DNA from: UBA9848 sp003454065
GTDB lineage: Bacteria > Spirochaetota > Spirochaetia > Sphaerochaetales > Sphaerochaetaceae
Assembly (NCBI GenBank): GCA_946629155.1
Contig: CAMOXM010000088.1
Span: 1 to 5,642 of the forward strand
Length of the DNA stretch: 5,642 nucleotides
Direction: 5' to 3'
Positions 5,112 through 5,642 of this stretch are shown one piece after another. Position 1 is the stretch's first letter; each line of letters opens with the position of its first letter. The notes under the pieces were generated by a model, which did no database searches, was not told the origin of the DNA, and worked only from the letters and a program-made list of their open reading frames with translations. Made by a program: the position numbers and the translations under genes.

Positions 5112-5642
5112 ATGGAATCTATTTCAGAAAGGCTTGACCTTGCCAGAAAAGAGTTGCTTGATCTGTCGCTTAAGAACCCCTTGATAAACTACAGACTCAG
5201 AGTTTCGTCGGGAATCGAATTTCCGTTCCTGAATGCCGCTGATGTTTTCAATTATCTTGTAAATGAGGGCAAGAAATCCTATTTCACGACTGAAAAATCG
5301 AATAATCCTTCGAGACTATATACCGCATTGGACGAGAAGGAGCTTCATCGCAAGCTTTTGAGGACCTACCGTTCGAGCAAGATGTACATAGAGGAGAAAG
5401 GGGCGAACATACTTTTCCTGGCGCTTGGCTTTTTGAAATGGCGTATTGTCGAGGATGAGGAGAACTTCTATAGGGCTCCGCTGGTTCTGATTCCCGTTGA
5501 GTTCAAGAAAATGGATAACCTCGACAAATTCTATCTGCAATACAGCGGAGATGAAGTCAGGCTCAACATTTCGATAATAACCAAGCTCAACAACGATTTC
5601 GGAATAAACATAGATTACGAATATGAGGGCGAAATCGAGGGT
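5112..5642 (+). CDS. DUF4011-type helicase-family protein, N-terminal part (Hhe-like, 3' end outside window)
   Basis: The frame is open through the right edge; 177 codons are visible. It opens MESISERLDLARKELLDLSL, then KNPLINYR, close to the 'W/L-x-x-x-LLDLxxRNPLLN' start of the DUF4011 domain. Further DUF4011-like signatures are KLLRTYRSSKMYIEEKGANI at 81-100, LFLALGFLKW at 101-110, RAPLVLIPVEF at 121-131 and KLNNDFGI at 158-165. In known proteins this N-terminal domain precedes a superfamily 1 DNA/RNA helicase core, often with a Vsr-like endonuclease and DUF3320; such proteins reach well over a thousand residues and form the single-gene Hhe anti-phage candidate system. The helicase parts are outside the window, so the Hhe assignment is inference. 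The next gene to the left is the Moco operon, with 34 bases between. No clear Shine-Dalgarno sequence precedes the ATG. Confidence 0.75.
   Translation, partial: MESISERLDLARKELLDLSLKNPLINYRLRVSSGIEFPFLNAADVFNYLVNEGKKSYFTTEKSNNPSRLYTALDEKELHRKLLRTYRSSKMYIEEKGANILFLALGFLKWRIVEDEENFYRAPLVLIPVEFKKMDNLDKFYLQYSGDEVRLNISIITKLNNDFGINIDYEYEGEIEG

Noticed and set aside
1..5642. CRISPR arrays, tRNA or rRNA genes, insertion-sequence ends
   Set aside because: I saw no spaced direct repeats, cloverleaf-like segments or long terminal inverted repeats anywhere in the window.

Overview
The window is bacterial, with roughly balanced base composition and dense, all-forward coding. The gene mix suggests an anaerobic host-associated or sediment bacterium: sulfatase-modifying-factor-like, AAA-ATPase/PD-(D/E)XK and Rpn-type genes, plus a MOSC-MogA fusion in a molybdenum cofactor operon. 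Synergistota, Spirochaetota, Lentisphaerota or Clostridia would all fit. I cannot fix the phylum from the sequence alone.

Layout. Positions 2-463 hold the 3' part of a small membrane protein gene that enters from the left edge. Positions 479-2564 are a graveyard of three consecutive accessory genes: an FGE/SUMF1-like gene, a DUF1703-type AAA-ATPase with a C-terminal PD-(D/E)XK domain, and an Rpn/PD-(D/E)XK transposase-family gene. Each still shows recognisable beginning and end segments, but the middle is missing and the reading frame changes across the gap. The Rpn relic also has a one-base frameshift in a run of seven Gs.

Positions 2603-5077 are an intact, tightly packed molybdenum cofactor operon. 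MoaA and MoaC turn GTP into cyclic pyranopterin monophosphate. The third gene fuses a MOSC domain (sulfur or metal handling) to a MogA/MoaB domain (molybdopterin adenylylation). Gaps are 2 and 4 bases. The MPT synthase genes (moaD, moaE) and moeA are not in the window.

From 5112 to the right edge is the N-terminal part of a DUF4011-containing helicase-like protein, the protein type of the Hhe anti-phage candidate. Its C-terminal domains lie outside the window.

The most distinctive regulatory feature is that moaA, the DUF4011 gene and the AAA-ATPase relic each have a good -10 box only 6-9 bases before the ATG and no convincing Shine-Dalgarno sequence, which predicts leaderless or nearly leaderless transcripts. 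Other genes in the window carry normal Shine-Dalgarno sequences.
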